Notes: a model not told the origin generated them from the letters alone. Counted from the stretch's first letter, positions 34,445 through 43,578 are shown. The stretch: 64,000 bases of DNA from Chloroflexota bacterium (GCA_005881885.1 VBDX01000150.1:1-64000); one strand, 5' to 3'. Made by a program: numbers and translations.

Positions 34445-34828
34445 TCACCTCAGCGAGAGAAGGTATGCGACCAGAGCGTCCAGGTCGGTAGGCGAGAGGT
34501 CTCGGCCGAGTCCCCGAGGCATCGAGTCCTGGTACCCAGGTACCAGATACGCGCCGGGGTCGACGATCGACTGCCGGATGTATTCCTCGGCGCTGATGGC
34601 CGGAACGCGCGTTGCGGCGACGGTTCCGATGTGGTCGAGTGGCGGGCCATTCCGCCGCCCGAACAGGTTCGGTTCGTGACAGTTCGCACATCCAAGTGAA
34701 CGGTAGAGCTGGCGTCCGCGTGACACCGGATCGGTCGCGGGAGGCTCGGGCGTACAGGTCACGAAGATGAAAGCGAGCAGAAGAAGAACGGCAGGGACCC
34801 CACGGCAGCGCCCCCCGATCAGTCCCAT
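34445..34828 (-). CDS. Lipoprotein-like mono-heme cytochrome c
   Basis: A 127-residue protein from ATG 34828. The signal peptide ends LLLLAFIFVTC, a lipobox-like sequence. A single heme site CANCHEPNLFG is near residues 48-58, with the distal Met possibly in YQDSMPRG near 103. It is an external electron carrier. Its start codon overlaps that of the divergent ccmA gene, so the two promoters must lie inside each other's coding or leader regions. Confidence 0.87.
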   Translation of the reverse strand: MGLIGGRCRGVPAVLLLLAFIFVTCTPEPPATDPVSRGRQLYRSLGCANCHEPNLFGRRNGPPLDHIGTVAATRVPAISAEEYIRQSIVDPGAYLVPGYQDSMPRGLGRDLSPTDLDALVAYLLSLR

Positions 34829-34829
34829 C

Positions 34830-35438
34830 ATGCGGAAGGTGGAGGCTAGCGCATCGCTCCGCGACGCAACGGTCATTCTCGACGATCGTCCGATCCTTCG
34901 CGATGTGACCGTCGAGCTCGGGCCGGGACTCACGCTGATCCGCGGACCGAACGGCGCTGGGAAGACGACGCTTCTGCGCGCCCTCGCCGGCCTTGTCCCA
35001 CTCGCGCGCGGCACGAGACACGTCAGCGGGGAGGCGCTCTACATCGGGCACCGCCCCATGCTCCTTCGCGGCCTGACCGCCCGCGAGAACCTCACCTTCT
35101 ATACGCGCTTCCGGGGTCTCGCGGATAACGGCGTCGCGCGCGCGCTCGAGGGGTGGGACCTCGGCAGCGACCTCGACCGTCCGGTGGAACATCTTTCCGC
35201 CGGAGAACGGCGACGGGCGTCACTTGCTCGGATCGACACCGAATGCGTTCCGCTCCTCTTGCTCGACGAACCGTTCGCGGACCTTGACGACAAGGGCGTC
35301 TCCCGGCTGCGCGACGCGATCGCGCGAGCGCGCCTGGACGGGCGGACCGTGGTCGTCGCCACCCATGCGCACCATGAGCTCGACGAGCTCGCCGCCTCGC
35401 GCATCGCGATCGACCACGGGATCACGAACCTCCCGTGA
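34830..35438 (+). CDS. ccmA: Heme exporter ATPase CcmA
   Basis: A 202-residue ABC ATPase with Walker A GPNGAGKTTLLRALAG, signature LSAGERRRASLARI, Walker B LLLLDEPFADLD and the switch His in ATHAHHEL. Size and context with ccmB identify CcmA, the ATPase of the CcmABCD complex that releases heme-loaded CcmE. ATG 34830 fits the domain start. It overlaps ccmB by four bases. Confidence 0.92.
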   Translation: MRKVEASASLRDATVILDDRPILRDVTVELGPGLTLIRGPNGAGKTTLLRALAGLVPLARGTRHVSGEALYIGHRPMLLRGLTARENLTFYTRFRGLADNGVARALEGWDLGSDLDRPVEHLSAGERRRASLARIDTECVPLLLLDEPFADLDDKGVSRLRDAIARARLDGRTVVVATHAHHELDELAASRIAIDHGITNLP

Positions 35439-36103
35439 GGGAGCTCGACCGCATCGGCCTCGTCGCGATCCGCGAGCTCCGAGCGGAGCGGCGGCAACCC
35501 GACGGGGTCGTTGCGGCGGTCACGTTCATCACCGTCCTCGTGCTCCTCGAGAGCCTCGTGGTCGGTCCCGCGGTAGCGCGCGACGCCGCCGTCGCCTCCG
35601 CGCTCTTCTGGCTGGCGCTCGCGTTCGCGACGATCCTCGCGACGATGCGCTCTTTCGATCGTGAGCTCGAAGACGATGCGCTCGAGGGTCTCGTGGCGCT
35701 CCCGGGGGGACGCGACGCGCTTTTCGGAGGGAAGGTCCTCGCGCTGTCGCTCGTCCTCGCGCTCGTGGCGGCCGTCGGCGGAGGCCTTTCTCTGGTGCTC
35801 CTCGATCTTCCGCTCGCGCTCCCACTCCACCTCATCGTGGTGGTCGCGCTCGGCGTGATCGCGTTGCCGCCGGTCGTCGTGGTCGACGTCGTGCTCGCGC
35901 TCCGCCTCCGCGCGCGTGCTGCGCTAGTCCCGGTCCTCGCGCTGCCGGTGCTCGTGCCGCATCTGCTTGCTGCATCTCACGGCGCCGCGGCCGCGCTCGG
36001 CGGGGACGCGACCGGGGCGTGGGCCTGGTCAGGACTCCTTGCCGCGATCGCGCTCGTCTATCTGGTGCTCGGGCTAAGCGTCGTTCCGGCGGCCCTGGAC
36101 TGA
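35435..36103 (+). CDS. ccmB: Heme exporter permease CcmB
   Basis: A 222-residue membrane protein with six helices. MRSFDRELEDDALEGL and ALPGGRDALFGGKVLAL in the N-terminal third fit CcmB, which pairs with CcmA. GTG start overlaps the CcmA stop (GTGA). A strong hairpin follows, ending this two-gene unit. CcmC-I lie 2.4 kb downstream. Confidence 0.9.
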   Translation: MRELDRIGLVAIRELRAERRQPDGVVAAVTFITVLVLLESLVVGPAVARDAAVASALFWLALAFATILATMRSFDRELEDDALEGLVALPGGRDALFGGKVLALSLVLALVAAVGGGLSLVLLDLPLALPLHLIVVVALGVIALPPVVVVDVVLALRLRARAALVPVLALPVLVPHLLAASHGAAAALGGDATGAWAWSGLLAAIALVYLVLGLSVVPAALD

Positions 36104-36105
36104 AC

Positions 36106-36129
36106 GGGCACGGGTGCTCGCCCGTGCCC
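36106..36129. terminator. Bidirectional terminator hairpin between ccmB and the diheme peroxidase gene
   Basis: GGGCACGGG, six bases, then CCCGTGCCC: a 9-bp perfect GC stem, two bases after the ccmB stop and 17 bases before the stop of the convergent peroxidase gene. No strong T-run. Confidence 0.7.
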
Positions 36130-36145
36130 CTTCAGGAGCCCCCCA

Positions 36146-37627
36146 CTAAAGACTCTTCAGGAACTCGACCAGGTCCTTCTTCTCGGCGTCCGTCAGCCCG
36201 AGATGCTGGAAGCCGTCGTAATGGTTCACGACGTCGAGCAGCGTCGGGAAGCGCCCATCGTGGAAGAAGCCGCCCTGCTGCGTCGCGCGCCGTCCGAGAC
36301 CACCTAGCGGTGTCGTCCGGTAGCGCCCGTCGGGCGAGCGGTCCGACTGGAACGAGTCGATCCCGACCTCCGCTGGCGTGTGAAGGTTCCAACCGGGCTC
36401 CGTGTAGAGCGGCGGGATGTGGCACGAGGCACACCCCGCCTTGCCCAGGAAGAGCGCTCGCCCGCGCGCCGCGGCGGCGGCGTCGAACGAGCCGGCGGCG
36501 GGCTTCGGCGCGGCGAGCGCCAGCTGATAAAAGTGAAGCGCCGCGAGCTTCGCGGTGATCTGGTCCTTCTCAAGCGACACCTGCGTGTGGCCGAGCCGGT
36601 TCCGTGCGGCCACCGGGAACTTCGACGCGTTGTCGAGCCGCGGGTCAAAGAAGTTGCCGACGCCGTGCATCTCGAGGTTGGCAACGAACGCGTTCCAGTA
36701 GGTCACCGATCCCCATCCGGTGTAGGTGTGCAGATTCACGCCGGCGAGGCCATAGGCGGGTGGAATGAGAACGGCCGCGGTCTTTCCGTCGGGGCGGAAC
36801 CCCTTTCCATCGAGGAAGAGCTCCGCGTCGAACTTGCCCGGCCCCCAGGCCGTGATCACCTTGTTCACCGTGGCGACGTCCGTGCCGAGCGCGTCGGCGA
36901 CGGCCTTGATGTTCGGAGCGAGCGAGGCGATGACCCCCACGTTGAGGTCGCGGTTCGGCCACCCGTCGAGCCGACGGCCGATGCCCGCAGCGAAGGAGTT
37001 GTCGACCGTCGAGTGACACAGCGCGCACGTAATACCCATCGAGCGCACCGAGCCGTCGGCGTTGGTGAACGCTTTGACGCCGATCACCGCGTTCAGCTTG
37101 AGGAGCGCGACGGTCGTCGCCGGGTCATCGAGGTTCACTTCCCCGCGCGCCAGCGCCGAACGGAGCGAGTTCGGCAGCGCGTCGACATCGACCTTGAGGC
37201 CGACCGCCAGAGCGGTCTTGGGGCTTACGCCCGGGCCGACGCCGCCGTTCTTCGCGCCGATGATGGCGCGATGCAGTTGCAGGGTGTCACCCCAGAACGC
37301 CTCGTCGCCGAACGTATCGAAACGGAAGATGTGCCGGCCTTGCCGCAAGAGGTCTTCGACCATACCCGCGCGAAGCGCGCGAGCTTCCGCAGAGTTCGCG
37401 ACCTCGTCCTCGACCTGATCACAAGGTCGCCCGACGCGGCCAGCGACGGCGGCCTCGCTTTCCGGATCGCGTTCGAGCTGCTGCCGGAAGATCCGAACGA
37501 CGTCGTCAGACGTGCATGCTGGGGCGGCGCTCAGACCGGCGGCGCCGGTGATCGATGAGGCGACCAAAAGGCTGGCCGCGATAACGGAAGCGCTGGAAAA
37601 GAGGCGCTGGAGTAAGCCTGTCGACAT
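36146..37627 (-). CDS. Secreted diheme cytochrome c peroxidase-like protein
   Basis: A 493-residue protein with a signal peptide ending GLSAAPA. Two heme c sites are seen: CALCHS near 200 and CASCHIP near 407. The C-terminal part (TTPLGGLGRRATQQGGFFHDGRFPTLLDVVNHYDGF) matches the MauG/cytochrome c peroxidase family. It should reduce peroxides or catalyse related two-electron oxidation outside the membrane. It lies on the opposite strand inside the ccm locus, whose products it needs. Confidence 0.88.
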   Translation of the reverse strand: MSTGLLQRLFSSASVIAASLLVASSITGAAGLSAAPACTSDDVVRIFRQQLERDPESEAAVAGRVGRPCDQVEDEVANSAEARALRAGMVEDLLRQGRHIFRFDTFGDEAFWGDTLQLHRAIIGAKNGGVGPGVSPKTALAVGLKVDVDALPNSLRSALARGEVNLDDPATTVALLKLNAVIGVKAFTNADGSVRSMGITCALCHSTVDNSFAAGIGRRLDGWPNRDLNVGVIASLAPNIKAVADALGTDVATVNKVITAWGPGKFDAELFLDGKGFRPDGKTAAVLIPPAYGLAGVNLHTYTGWGSVTYWNAFVANLEMHGVGNFFDPRLDNASKFPVAARNRLGHTQVSLEKDQITAKLAALHFYQLALAAPKPAAGSFDAAAAARGRALFLGKAGCASCHIPPLYTEPGWNLHTPAEVGIDSFQSDRSPDGRYRTTPLGGLGRRATQQGGFFHDGRFPTLLDVVNHYDGFQHLGLTDAEKKDLVEFLKSL

Positions 37628-37709
37628 AGTCGTTCTCCCGCTGCCACGCGGCGGGTGCGCCGCGTCACCTGCATTTCGCTAGCCGCGACTCGCGAAATCC
37701 TCGCCTGTG

Positions 37710-38417
37710 CTACCGCGAGGCCGGGCGCGTGTCAAGCCGCTCGACCCGGAGGAGCACGCAGCAGGCACCGCCGCGGGGTGCCGGATCGGGAACGGCAGCG
37801 AACCCCGTCGCACCGACCGAACGAACGAGGCCCTCGAGGAACGCGAGATTCAGCGTGCAGACTTGGTCGGGAGCCTCGTCCGCGAGGGCTCGCCATGGGC
37901 AGTTGCGGAGGCGGATCGAGGTCGCCTCGACCTTGGGTTCATATGCCAGCTCACCCAACGCTCGCACGAGCGCGGAGCGCCGGTTGCCCGAGCCGGCACG
38001 GACCTCACGACCAATCTCGCGTCCGACCTCGCGCGCCGCGGACAAAAGCCGAGGATCGCGCGCGGACGACCGCCCTCGATCGGAGCGGCGCAGGATCTTG
38101 CCGAAAACGCCGTAGCTGCGCCGCGGCACGCTGAGCTCGAGCGCCGGTCGAGGCATCCGGTAGCGCTTCGCCGGCCGGCCTCGCCCTCGTGACTCCGCGA
38201 GTCCGGGGGCGACCTCAAGGAGCCCGGCATCCACGAGCCTCTCGAGGTGGAACGTCGCGACCGGCCGGCCGCTTCGGACTGCGGCGGCCGCTTCATCACG
38301 GTCGACCGGCTCGTCCCGCGAGAACACGAATTCGTAGATGGCCCTGCGTAAAGGCGCCGCAAGAGCGGCGATCGCGCCGAGCGAATCCAAGCGATCGTGC
38401 GTGAGCCTCTTCGGCAC
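37710..38417 (-). CDS. ArsR-like transcriptional regulator with C-terminal cysteine cluster
   Basis: A 235-residue protein from GTG 38417; a GTG at 38456 would overlap the ccmC promoter. Residues about 15-90 form a winged helix (APLRRAIYEFVFSRDEPVDRDEAAAAVRSGRPVATFHLERLVDAGLLEV) and GRGRPAKRYRM resembles a wing. The C-terminal part has Cys at NCPWRALA, QVCTLN and GACCVLL, like the cysteines that bind an iron-sulfur cluster in SufR-type regulators. It sits between ccmAB and ccmC and may control them by redox or Fe-S state, which is inference. Confidence 0.8.
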   Translation of the reverse strand: MPKRLTHDRLDSLGAIAALAAPLRRAIYEFVFSRDEPVDRDEAAAAVRSGRPVATFHLERLVDAGLLEVAPGLAESRGRGRPAKRYRMPRPALELSVPRRSYGVFGKILRRSDRGRSSARDPRLLSAAREVGREIGREVRAGSGNRRSALVRALGELAYEPKVEATSIRLRNCPWRALADEAPDQVCTLNLAFLEGLVRSVGATGFAAVPDPAPRGGACCVLLRVERLDTRPASR

Positions 38418-38443
38418 GTGCGCATTATTCCCGACCCGGCGCG

Positions 38444-38472
38444 TTGACAGCCGCACCCATGGCGATTAAAAC
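38444..38472 (+). promoter_or_regulatory. Sigma-70-type promoter for ccmCDEFGHI
   Basis: TTGACA at 38444-38449 and TAAAAC at 38467-38472, with a 17-base spacer. The ccmC start is 74 bases further. This is the clearest promoter in the window. It implies that ccmC-I is transcribed independently of ccmAB. Confidence 0.55.
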
Positions 38473-38493
38473 GAGCAACGGCTCGCGAAAAGC

Positions 38494-38513
38494 GCTCGGG
38501 CGGGCCCCCGAGC
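38494..38513 (+). promoter_or_regulatory. Leader hairpin upstream of ccmC
   Basis: GCTCGGG, six bases, then CCCGAGC: a 7-bp perfect stem located between the promoter and the ccmC start, in the 5' leader. It could act as an attenuator or only stabilise the mRNA. Confidence 0.35.
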
Positions 38514-38545
38514 AGAGCCGCGGGGCCCTGCGATGATAGGGAGCG

Positions 38546-39274
38546 ATGGCCGAAAACCACCCCAGAGGTGCGAGCGTCCTCCAGCCGAGGTTCCCCGGGG
38601 TCCCCTGGGTGCGGATACGCGGTTGGCTCGGCATCGTCGCCGCCGCCGCAGCACTGCTCGCGACCTCGATGGCCCTCGCGTGGGCGCCGACAGACGCGGT
38701 GCAGGGTGACGTCTACCGAATCATGTACGTACACGTCCCGTCAGCGTGGCTCGCCTACCTCGCCTTCGTGGTGGTCTTCCTCGCGTCGATCGGGTGGCTC
38801 TGGTCGAGGCGGCCCATCTTCGACGCGATCGCGGTGTCCTCTGCCGAGATCGGCGTGCTATTCACGGGGCTCGCGCTCGTAGCCGGGTCCATCTGGGCGA
38901 AACCGACCTGGGGAGTCTGGTGGACGTGGGAGCCCAGGCTCATCACCACGGCGGTGATGTTCGTTATGTACGTCGGCTACCTGTTACTGCGCGGGCTCTC
39001 GACTGACTTCGAGCGCCGCGCCACCCGCGCTGCCATCCTAGGCGCCGTGCTCGTGCTCGATGTCCCGATCGTCCATCTTTCGGTCCTCTGGGCCAATTCG
39101 CTGCATCAGTTGCCGACTGTGCTCCGCGCCGGGGGCTCCCCGGCGCTGGACGCGTCGATGCTTCTGACGCTCATCATCTCCGTCGCTGCGTTCACGCTCA
39201 TCTATGCCTACCTGATGGCGGCAAGGGTCGCGGTCGAGGTCGCCCGCCGCGAGCGGCTATGGATACCAACGTAG
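38546..39274 (+). CDS. ccmC: Heme transporter CcmC
   Basis: A 242-residue membrane protein with six helices. The tryptophan-rich motif [13 protein letters not shown] binds external heme; conserved His residues flank it ([15 protein letters not shown]). CcmC loads heme onto CcmE. It is preceded by a clear promoter and starts the second ccm operon. Its last bases overlap ccmD. Confidence 0.93.
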   Translation: MAENHPRGASVLQPRFPGVPWVRIRGWLGIVAAAAALLATSMALAWAPTDAVQGDVYRIMYVHVPSAWLAYLAFVVVFLASIGWLWSRRPIFDAIAVSSAEIGVLFTGLALVAGSIWAKPTWGVWWTWEPRLITTAVMFVMYVGYLLLRGLSTDFERRATRAAILGAVLVLDVPIVHLSVLWANSLHQLPTVLRAGGSPALDASMLLTLIISVAAFTLIYAYLMAARVAVEVARRERLWIPT

Positions 39275-39354
39275 CTTTCATCGTCGCCGCGTACGTCATC
39301 GTGTGGGGCGTGCTGCTCGCCTACCTGTGGTCCCTTCGCGCGCGCGGTGCTTGA
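39259..39354 (+). CDS. ccmD: Small membrane protein CcmD
   Basis: A 31-residue single-helix protein ([22 protein letters not shown], then WSLRARGA). Position between ccmC and ccmE and size identify CcmD, which helps release heme-CcmE from CcmABC. It overlaps ccmC by 16 bases and ccmE by 8. Confidence 0.8.
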   Translation: MDTNVAFIVAAYVIVWGVLLAYLWSLRARGA

Positions 39355-39790
39355 GCGGATCGGAGCGCGCCGCGTCGTACTGATCGCGGCCCTCGGCGTC
39401 GCCGTGCTCATGGGCGCGTTCGCGGCGACGAACCTCGCGCCGAACACGGTCTATTACCTGACGCCCACCGAAGCGAAGGAGCGCGCCATCCCGACCGGCC
39501 AGACTGTTCGGCTGGGCGGCCTCGTCAAGGCCGGATCGCTGACCATGACGTTCGGAAGTGTGTCCGTGAGGCAGATGCCGACCTTCGTGATCACCGACGG
39601 CACCACCGAGGTGCAGGTCGTCGCCACCGGAGCGGTTCCCGGTCTCCTGCGGGAGGGTGCGGGCGCTGTCCTCGAGGGGTCCTTCAGCTCGGACGGTGTC
39701 TTCATCGCGACGCAGGTGATTGCGAAGCACGACGAGGTATATACGGCACCGAAGGCGGGAGCGACGCCGTCGCATCGGACGACACCGTGA
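39347..39790 (+). CDS. ccmE: Heme chaperone CcmE
   Basis: A 147-residue protein with an N-terminal anchor (VVLIAALGVAVLMGAFAAT) and the OB-fold domain: TVRLGGLVKAGSL, FVITDGTTEVQV. The heme-linking region is VIAKHDEVYTAPK with the covalent His. It carries heme from CcmC to the CcmFH ligase. GTG start. Confidence 0.93.
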   Translation: MLERIGARRVVLIAALGVAVLMGAFAATNLAPNTVYYLTPTEAKERAIPTGQTVRLGGLVKAGSLTMTFGSVSVRQMPTFVITDGTTEVQVVATGAVPGLLREGAGAVLEGSFSSDGVFIATQVIAKHDEVYTAPKAGATPSHRTTP

Positions 39791-41787
39791 GCGCTGGGGA
39801 TCTCGGCGCGGCTGCGCTCCGTGCGGCGCTGTTCCTCGCGCTCTGGGGCACGGGCGCCGCCGCGTATGCCGCGTGGCGCCGCGACGCACGCGCTCTTGTC
39901 TCGGCGCGGATCGCTGCCGGTGTCGGCTTCGGCCTGGTCGTTGTCGCGGCGCTGTCGATGATGTTCGCGCTCGCGACCCACGACTTCACGATCCTGTACG
40001 TCGCCGAGAACAACGCGCGCGAGACGCCGACCCTCTACTCGATCATCGGTCTCTGGGCGGCCCTCGAAGGGTCGATCCTCCTATGGACGGCGATCCTGGC
40101 AGGCGCGACCGCGTACGTCGCGTTTCGCGGCACGGCGGCGATCCCCCGGCTTGCCACCACCGCCCTCGTGGTGATGTTCGCGATGCTCACGTTCTTCCTC
40201 CTATTGATCACGACCCCCGCGGCGGACCCCTTCGTGCGCCTCGCCCTCGCGCCGGAGAACGGGAACGGGCCGAACGCGCTGCTCCAGAACCATCCGCTCA
40301 TGGCGCTCCACCCGCCGCTCCTCTACCTGGGGTACGTGCTCACGTCAGTCCCATTCGCCTATGCGTTGAGCTCCCTCATCCTCGGGGAGGGAGGCGATCG
40401 TTGGCTCGTCGCGACGCGACGCTTCGCGCTCGTGTCCTGGGCGCTCCTCGGGGTCGGGATCGTCGCCGGGGCGTGGTGGAGCTACGCGGTGCTCGGCTGG
40501 GGTGGCTACTGGGCGTGGGACCCGGTCGAGAACGCCGCGATCATGCCGTGGCTCACGGCGACCGCGTACCTGCATTCGGTGATGGTCGAGGAGAAACGCC
40601 GCCTCCTGCGCACCTGGAATCTCGCTCTCGTCATCGCGACGTTCGCGCTGACCATACTTGGCACCTTCCTCACCCGAAGCGGCGTGGTCAATAGCGTGCA
40701 CTCGTTCACGCAGTCCGCGATCGGACCGCTCCTGCTCGGCTACCTCGTGACGATCCTCGTCCTTTCCGTCGGGCTCCTGCTCTGGCGCTCGGGCCGCCTG
40801 CGCGACGCGGGCGCGATCGGCGCGCCGCTCTCGCGGGAAGCGATCTTCCTCTTCCAGAACGTCGTCTTCATGGCCGCGATGCTGACCGTGCTGCTCGGGA
40901 CGCTCTACCCGCTCATCGCGGAAGCGGTCTCGGGCGCCCAGCTCTCGATCGGCGGCCCGTACTTCGACCGCGTGGAGATCCCCCTCGGGCTTGCGCTCCT
41001 TTTCCTGATGGGCGTGGGCCCGCAGCTCCCCTGGCACGGCGCATCGCGCGCGACGCTCGAGCGCCAGTTCACCGCGCCCCTCGCGTGCGCGGCCGCCGGC
41101 GCGCTCGCCGCGGTCGCCACCGGTACGACCGCGACAGCGGCTGTGCTGACGTACGCCCTCGCCGCGTTCGTCGCCGCCACGGTGGTGCAGGAGTTCGCGC
41201 GCGGGATCCGCGCGCGGCGCGCGCTCCATGCGGAAGGCGCGCTGATCGCTTTCGCGAACCTCTTCCGGCGCAGCGGGCGGCGCTACGGCGGCTACGTCGT
41301 TCATCTCGGGATCGTGCTCGTCGCGCTCGCGATCGCGACGAGCCAGGCGCGCACCGTTGATGCGGAAAAGACGCTCGCGCCCGGCGAGACCCTCGCCATC
41401 GCGGGGTATACGGTCCGGCTCAGTGCTCTGCGCTCGGTCCACGAGCCGCAGCGCGACTCGGTGGTCGCCGACCTGGAGATCACCGGCAACGGCAGCGGCT
41501 CGCAGCTTCACCCCGCGCTGGTGCAATACCCGAGCAGCGCGTCCGCGGTCGGCTCGCCGGGCGTTGGCGCCGGGATCCGCGACGACCTCTACACGATCCT
41601 CGCGGCATATGACCAGAAGGCCCTCTCGTGGGCCACGATCCGGATGCGCGTCATCCCGCTCGTCTCGTGGCTCTGGCTCGGCGGAGCGGTCGTCGGGGTC
41701 GGCGCGGTGATCGCCGCCCTGCCGGCGCCGCGACGGCGCATCGCCCGTCAGCTCCCGCTCGCGGAAGCACCGGCGCCGGCGAAGTGA
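39787..41787 (+). CDS. ccmF: Cytochrome c heme lyase CcmF
   Basis: A 666-residue membrane protein with about 14 helices. The heme-handling motif GGYWAWDPVENA is near 238-249. Conserved segments LHPPLLYLGYVL and FLTRSGVVNSVHSF match CcmF. It attaches heme to the CxxCH of apocytochromes with CcmH. It overlaps ccmE by four bases and ccmG by one. Confidence 0.95.
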   Translation: MSAGDLGAAALRAALFLALWGTGAAAYAAWRRDARALVSARIAAGVGFGLVVVAALSMMFALATHDFTILYVAENNARETPTLYSIIGLWAALEGSILLWTAILAGATAYVAFRGTAAIPRLATTALVVMFAMLTFFLLLITTPAADPFVRLALAPENGNGPNALLQNHPLMALHPPLLYLGYVLTSVPFAYALSSLILGEGGDRWLVATRRFALVSWALLGVGIVAGAWWSYAVLGWGGYWAWDPVENAAIMPWLTATAYLHSVMVEEKRRLLRTWNLALVIATFALTILGTFLTRSGVVNSVHSFTQSAIGPLLLGYLVTILVLSVGLLLWRSGRLRDAGAIGAPLSREAIFLFQNVVFMAAMLTVLLGTLYPLIAEAVSGAQLSIGGPYFDRVEIPLGLALLFLMGVGPQLPWHGASRATLERQFTAPLACAAAGALAAVATGTTATAAVLTYALAAFVAATVVQEFARGIRARRALHAEGALIAFANLFRRSGRRYGGYVVHLGIVLVALAIATSQARTVDAEKTLAPGETLAIAGYTVRLSALRSVHEPQRDSVVADLEITGNGSGSQLHPALVQYPSSASAVGSPGVGAGIRDDLYTILAAYDQKALSWATIRMRVIPLVSWLWLGGAVVGVGAVIAALPAPRRRIARQLPLAEAPAPAK

Positions 41788-42323
41788 TGCTCTCGCGCGC
41801 CGTTCGCGTCGCGATCGTCGTGGCCATGCTCGGTCTCGTCGTGACGCTCGCGCTCGCGTTCCGGCGTGATCCGCACGACATCCGGACGGGCACGATCGGT
41901 AAGCCGGCGCCCGCCTTTGTGGCCGACCGTCTCGATGGAGGAGGCACGCTATCGCTCTCCGATTACACCGGAAAGGTCGTCGTCGTGAACTTCTTTGCCT
42001 CCTGGTGCCTGCCGTGCACGCAGGAGAATCCCGCGCTCGTGCGCGTGTACGAGCGTTATCGCGGGAGCGACGTCGTGATGCTCGGCGTCGTTTATCAGGA
42101 GTCGCGCGACAGCGCCCTGTCGTACGTCAAACGGATGGGCATCAACTGGTCGGCCGTCGCCGACGACGACGGCCGCGTCGCGCTGTCCTACGGCGTCTTC
42201 GGTCCGCCCGAGACCTTCTTCATCGGACCGGATGGCGTCATCGCGGGACGGCACATCGGCCCCATCGACGAGACGACGCTGATCACCGGAATCGAAGCAC
42301 TGCGCCGTGAGGCCACGCGATGA
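41787..42323 (+). CDS. ccmG: Thiol-disulfide oxidoreductase CcmG/DsbE
   Basis: A 178-residue thioredoxin-fold protein with a signal anchor (VAIVVAMLGLVVTLALAF) and active site WCLPC in FFASWCLPCTQEN. PPETFFIGPDG contains the cis-Pro region. It keeps apocytochrome cysteines reduced. The active pair is CLPC rather than the more common CxPC variants such as CPTC or CEPC. It overlaps ccmF by one base and ccmH by four. Confidence 0.9.
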   Translation: MLSRAVRVAIVVAMLGLVVTLALAFRRDPHDIRTGTIGKPAPAFVADRLDGGGTLSLSDYTGKVVVVNFFASWCLPCTQENPALVRVYERYRGSDVVMLGVVYQESRDSALSYVKRMGINWSAVADDDGRVALSYGVFGPPETFFIGPDGVIAGRHIGPIDETTLITGIEALRREATR

Positions 42324-42781
42324 AGACGCGGATCGTCATCGCTGCCGCGTTTCTCGCGCTCGCGGCGGCGCTCGTTCTTGCGGCGCGCCCGCACGAGCCG
42401 ACCGCGGATGAGCGCGTCGATCGTATTACCGCCGAGCTGCGATGCCCGGTCTGCCAGGGCCTGTCGGTGAAGGACTCCCCCTCCGAGACGGCGCGCCAGA
42501 TGCGCGATCTCGTCGCCGAGCGCGTCCGCGAAGGTAAGTCGGATGCCGAGATTGAGGCCGAGTTCCGCGCCGCCTACGGCGACTGGGTGCTGCTCTCGCC
42601 TCCGATCGCATCGTGGAGTGGCCTGGTCTGGCTGGCGCCCCTCGCGGCGATCGCCGCTGGACTCCTTCTCGCGACGGCGCGCGTGCGTGGCGGCGCGCCG
42701 ATCAACGTTGCCGAGCCCAGCGCCGCCCAGGTCGCGGCGCTGCGGGAGCGCGTCGCGCGCGAGGAGGCGGCCGAAGGATGA
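42320..42781 (+). CDS. ccmH: Cytochrome c maturation protein CcmH/CycL
   Basis: A 153-residue protein with an N-terminal signal anchor, the redox motif RCPVCQG near 41-47, the three-helix domain (TARQMRDLVAERVREGKSDAEI, YGDWVLLSPP) and a C-terminal helix. It reduces or holds apocytochrome for CcmF. It overlaps ccmG and ccmI by four bases each. Confidence 0.93.
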   Translation: MKTRIVIAAAFLALAAALVLAARPHEPTADERVDRITAELRCPVCQGLSVKDSPSETARQMRDLVAERVREGKSDAEIEAEFRAAYGDWVLLSPPIASWSGLVWLAPLAAIAAGLLLATARVRGGAPINVAEPSAAQVAALRERVAREEAAEG

Positions 42782-43578
42782 GCGTCGCCCTCTTCGTCGC
42801 GTTCGTCGTCGCCGGGATGGCCGCGGTCATCGCGCCGCTCGCACGCCGCCCGATCGCCTGGCCCGCCGATCCGCCCGACGAACGCGACGACGTCGCACGC
42901 GCCGTGAGCTCGCTCCGCGACCTCGAGTTCGCGCGAGCCGCGGGCACGATCGCTCCAGCGGACTACGCCCGACTGCGCGCGACGCTCGAACGCGATGCGT
43001 TCGCACGGCGGGCCGACGAGCCGGGTCCTACCGCGCCGGTGCGCACGCTGCTCGCCGCCGCCCTCATCGCCGGCGTGGTCGCCGGGGTGGTCGCGGTCAC
43101 GCTGCCACGCTCGGCCGGGGACCGCGCACCCGGCGAGACCGTCACCGGGACCGTGCCACGGTCGAATGACCTCGGGTCCCTGGAGGCGCGCGCGCAGTCG
43201 CTCCCGAACGACATCCCCACGCAGCTCGCGCTGGCCGAGGCCTACGTCCAGGCGGGACGGCCGAGCGATGCCGTCCCGCGCTATCAGGCTGTGATAACGC
43301 GCGACCCGAACAACGTGTCGGCTTTGGACGGACTCGCGCTCATCCTCGTCGCATCCGGGAGCAACGACGGCGCGATCACCGCGGCGGACCGGGTCCTCGC
43401 GCTCCGGCCACGCGATTCCGACGCGCTGTTCGTGAAGGGCCTCGCGCTCTACAACAAGAAGGACTGGAATGGCGCGGTGGATCTGTGGACGGTGTACCTC
43501 GACGTCGGTGAATTCCATTCGGCGTCGGACATGGTGCGAGCTCTGTATGCAGACGCGAAGGTGAAGGCGGGCCGCTGA
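42778..43578 (+). CDS. CcmI/CycH-like TPR protein of cytochrome c maturation
   Basis: A 266-residue protein. Two N-terminal hydrophobic helices flank a cytoplasmic DUF4381-like segment (SSLRDLEFARAAGTIAPADYARL, typical of CcmI). TPR repeats follow (about 140-255: QLALAEAYVQAGRPSDAVPRYQAVI, then LALILVASGSNDGAITAADRVL). It should bind the C-termini of apocytochromes and present them to CcmFH. Last gene of the operon. Confidence 0.85.
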   Translation: MSVALFVAFVVAGMAAVIAPLARRPIAWPADPPDERDDVARAVSSLRDLEFARAAGTIAPADYARLRATLERDAFARRADEPGPTAPVRTLLAAALIAGVVAGVVAVTLPRSAGDRAPGETVTGTVPRSNDLGSLEARAQSLPNDIPTQLALAEAYVQAGRPSDAVPRYQAVITRDPNNVSALDGLALILVASGSNDGAITAADRVLALRPRDSDALFVKGLALYNKKDWNGAVDLWTVYLDVGEFHSASDMVRALYADAKVKAGR

